Shown in pieces: positions 62,986 to 64,000 of a DNA stretch of 64,000 nt. Source of the stretch: Engelhardtia mirabilis (GTDB taxonomy: Bacteria; Planctomycetota; UBA1135; GCA-002686595); contig CP036296.1 in the NCBI GenBank assembly GCA_007751255.1, forward strand, positions 3,100,001 to 3,164,000. The letters are read 5' to 3'. Made by a program: the position numbers and the translations under genes. The first letter of the stretch is position 1. The number at the start of each line of letters is the position of its first letter. The notes beneath the pieces are model-generated. The model searched no databases. It was given only the letters and a program-made list of their open reading frames with translations, and was not told where the DNA came from.

Positions 62986-63832
62986 GCGCTCGCGCCGGGT
63001 CGTCTTCGACGTCGACCTGCGCCGTCGATTCGAGGCCTTCAGCCTGCGCATGGACGGTGCGCGACGTCGGCGCGAGGGGCCCGGCCGCTCGAGCCACTTC
63101 GGCGCTGGTGAGGAGTGGGCCGGCTTCCGCCCCTACCGGCCCGGGGACGACCCGCGCCAGCTGGATTGGAACCTGCTCGCGCGGCTCGACCGGCCCTTCA
63201 CCCGCATCACCAGGCGCGAGGTCAGCGAACAGTGGGTGCTGCTCGTCGATCGCAGCGCCTCGATGGGCGTCGGCGAGCCCGGCAAGTTGCAGGCCTCTGC
63301 CGAGCTGGCGGCGGCCCTGGTCGGGCTCGGGCTGCGGCGCGGCGCCCGGGTGACCCTGTTGGCGTCCGGGAGACCTGAGCGGCGCCTGTCGCGCCGCACC
63401 GATCTGGCCGACGGCCTGGCCTGGCTCGAGGCCCTGACGGCGGGCGGCGATGAGGGCTTCGGTCCGGGGCTGCGCTCCGAGCCGGTGCGGCGGGCCGGAC
63501 GGGTGGTCGCCATCGGCGACCTGGCGGACGCATCCGCCCGCGCCCTGATGGAGCTCTCGCGGGGCGGGCGCGAGGTGCTGTTGGCGCAGGTGCTCGCGCC
63601 CCACGAACTCGACCCGCCCCTCGGTCCCGTGCGCTGGGTCTGCCCCGAGACCGGCGAGGCCCTGGAGCTGGCGGTCGATTCGAACCTGCGCGCCGAGTAC
63701 GAGCGCGAGCTCAATCGCGAGCTGGAGGGCTGGCGCGCGCGCTGCGCGGTGCACGGGGTGCGCTACCTGGCCACGTCGAGCGCTCGGCCCTTCGAGGACG
63801 TGGCCCTCGAGCTCTTCGGGGGTGCGCCGTGA
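62969..63832 (+). CDS. DUF58 protein (von Willebrand factor A-type)
   Basis: 287 residues with the DUF58 signature EWAGFRPYRPGDDPRQLDW then NLLARLDRPFTRITRREVSE and the MIDAS-like VLLVDRSASM at the start of a VWA domain. Such proteins are encoded with BatA/BatB and a MoxR ATPase in aerotolerance-type operons of many Gram-negative bacteria. No MoxR gene is present upstream here; the phosphatase gene lies there instead. The start is a TTG at 62969 overlapping the phosphatase 3' end by 17 bp; it is not certain. The stop overlaps the next ATG (TGATG). Confidence 0.85.
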   Translation: MSADSERSRRVVFDVDLRRRFEAFSLRMDGARRRREGPGRSSHFGAGEEWAGFRPYRPGDDPRQLDWNLLARLDRPFTRITRREVSEQWVLLVDRSASMGVGEPGKLQASAELAAALVGLGLRRGARVTLLASGRPERRLSRRTDLADGLAWLEALTAGGDEGFGPGLRSEPVRRAGRVVAIGDLADASARALMELSRGGREVLLAQVLAPHELDPPLGPVRWVCPETGEALELAVDSNLRAEYERELNRELEGWRARCAVHGVRYLATSSARPFEDVALELFGGAP

Positions 63833-64000
63833 TGGGGCTCGCACTCGACCGACCGGGGTTCCTGTGGCTGCTGCTGGTACCGCTCGGGTTGCTACTCGTC
63901 GCGAGTCTGCCGACCCGGGCTCCGGACCTCGGCGTCGGCACGCTCGAGGTCTGGCGTCGGGTGGCCCGGGAAGTGGGCGTGCGCGGTGAGCGCCGGCGTC
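63832..64000 (+). CDS. BatA-type membrane protein, 5' fragment
   Basis: The first 56 codons, MGLALDRPGFLWLLLVPLG followed by LLLVASLPTRAPDLGVGTLE, give the BatA N-terminal transmembrane helix with a short lead. Directly behind DUF58 with TGATG overlap, as in aerotolerance operons. The rest lies beyond the window, so the VWA domain cannot be seen. Confidence 0.65.
   Translation, partial: MGLALDRPGFLWLLLVPLGLLLVASLPTRAPDLGVGTLEVWRRVAREVGVRGERRR

Overview
The window is a high-GC bacterial chromosome segment, almost entirely coding, with no prophage, plasmid or CRISPR signature. The gene content suggests the phylum Planctomycetota, probably a deep-branching lineage: secreted FG-GAP/VCBS proteins, an ASPIC/UnbV lipoprotein coupled to a TPR protein, large PAS/GAF hybrid kinases, a McsB-type arginine kinase and a DXS with an altered GDG motif. 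This placement is an inference from gene content. Genes are densely packed, and many same-strand pairs share a 4-base ATGA/GTGA stop-start overlap, so translational coupling is common.

Layout. 1-8154 holds polyphosphate metabolism (5' end of a CHAD-domain gene, ppk1, ppx) and an isoprenoid/NAD block (xseB-ispA-dxs-nadK). 8168-12171 is a visibly AT-richer three-gene minus-strand cassette: a GAF-GAF histidine kinase, a receiver protein with an unrecognised C-terminal half, and a ComEC-like metallo-beta-lactamase-fold protein. It is followed by about 0.9 kb without a recognisable gene. 13066-19416 is on the minus strand: tRNA-Ala(GGC), lysS, a LolC/E-LolD-type exporter and a secreted VCBS protein. 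19816-24019 has leuS, an Fe/Mn superoxide dismutase and a FabG-like reductase, with hairpin terminators after leuS and sod. 24065-34752 has the TPR + UnbV pair, a 1150-residue hybrid kinase, a polytopic membrane protein, a chalcone-isomerase-like protein, a compact lipid kinase and a YbaK/ProX-type editing protein.

34791-36001 is a small repeat-rich spot: a nested palindrome with 56-bp perfect arms, two tandem paralogous one-TM proteins, and a 161-bp inverted-repeat (MITE-like) element that has overwritten the C-terminus of the first paralog. 36097-43167 is linked to surface sugars (two-domain FkbM-type methyltransferase, GT10 glycosyltransferase, CDP-paratose/tyvelose-type epimerase, phosphomannomutase) plus a threonine aldolase. 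43286-47405 has a HEAT-repeat protein, a SAM hydroxide adenosyltransferase-type protein and an arginase. 47506-51642 is an ABC polysaccharide exporter (Wzm, Wzt with C-terminal glycan-binding domain) coupled to a methyltransferase with a long coiled coil, resembling a chain-terminating ruler module.

51668-57400 has a GH42-like secreted protein, an SLC13-type transporter, arginine kinase McsB, a 31-residue membrane microprotein and MoaA, the last three linked by 4-base overlaps. 57481-64000 has a secreted protein, a HAD protein that has lost catalytic residues, a GT4 glycosyltransferase, a 12-unit 16-bp tandem repeat, a divergent STAS-PilZ / GAF-PP2C partner-switching pair, and the start of a DUF58-BatA operon cut by the window edge.
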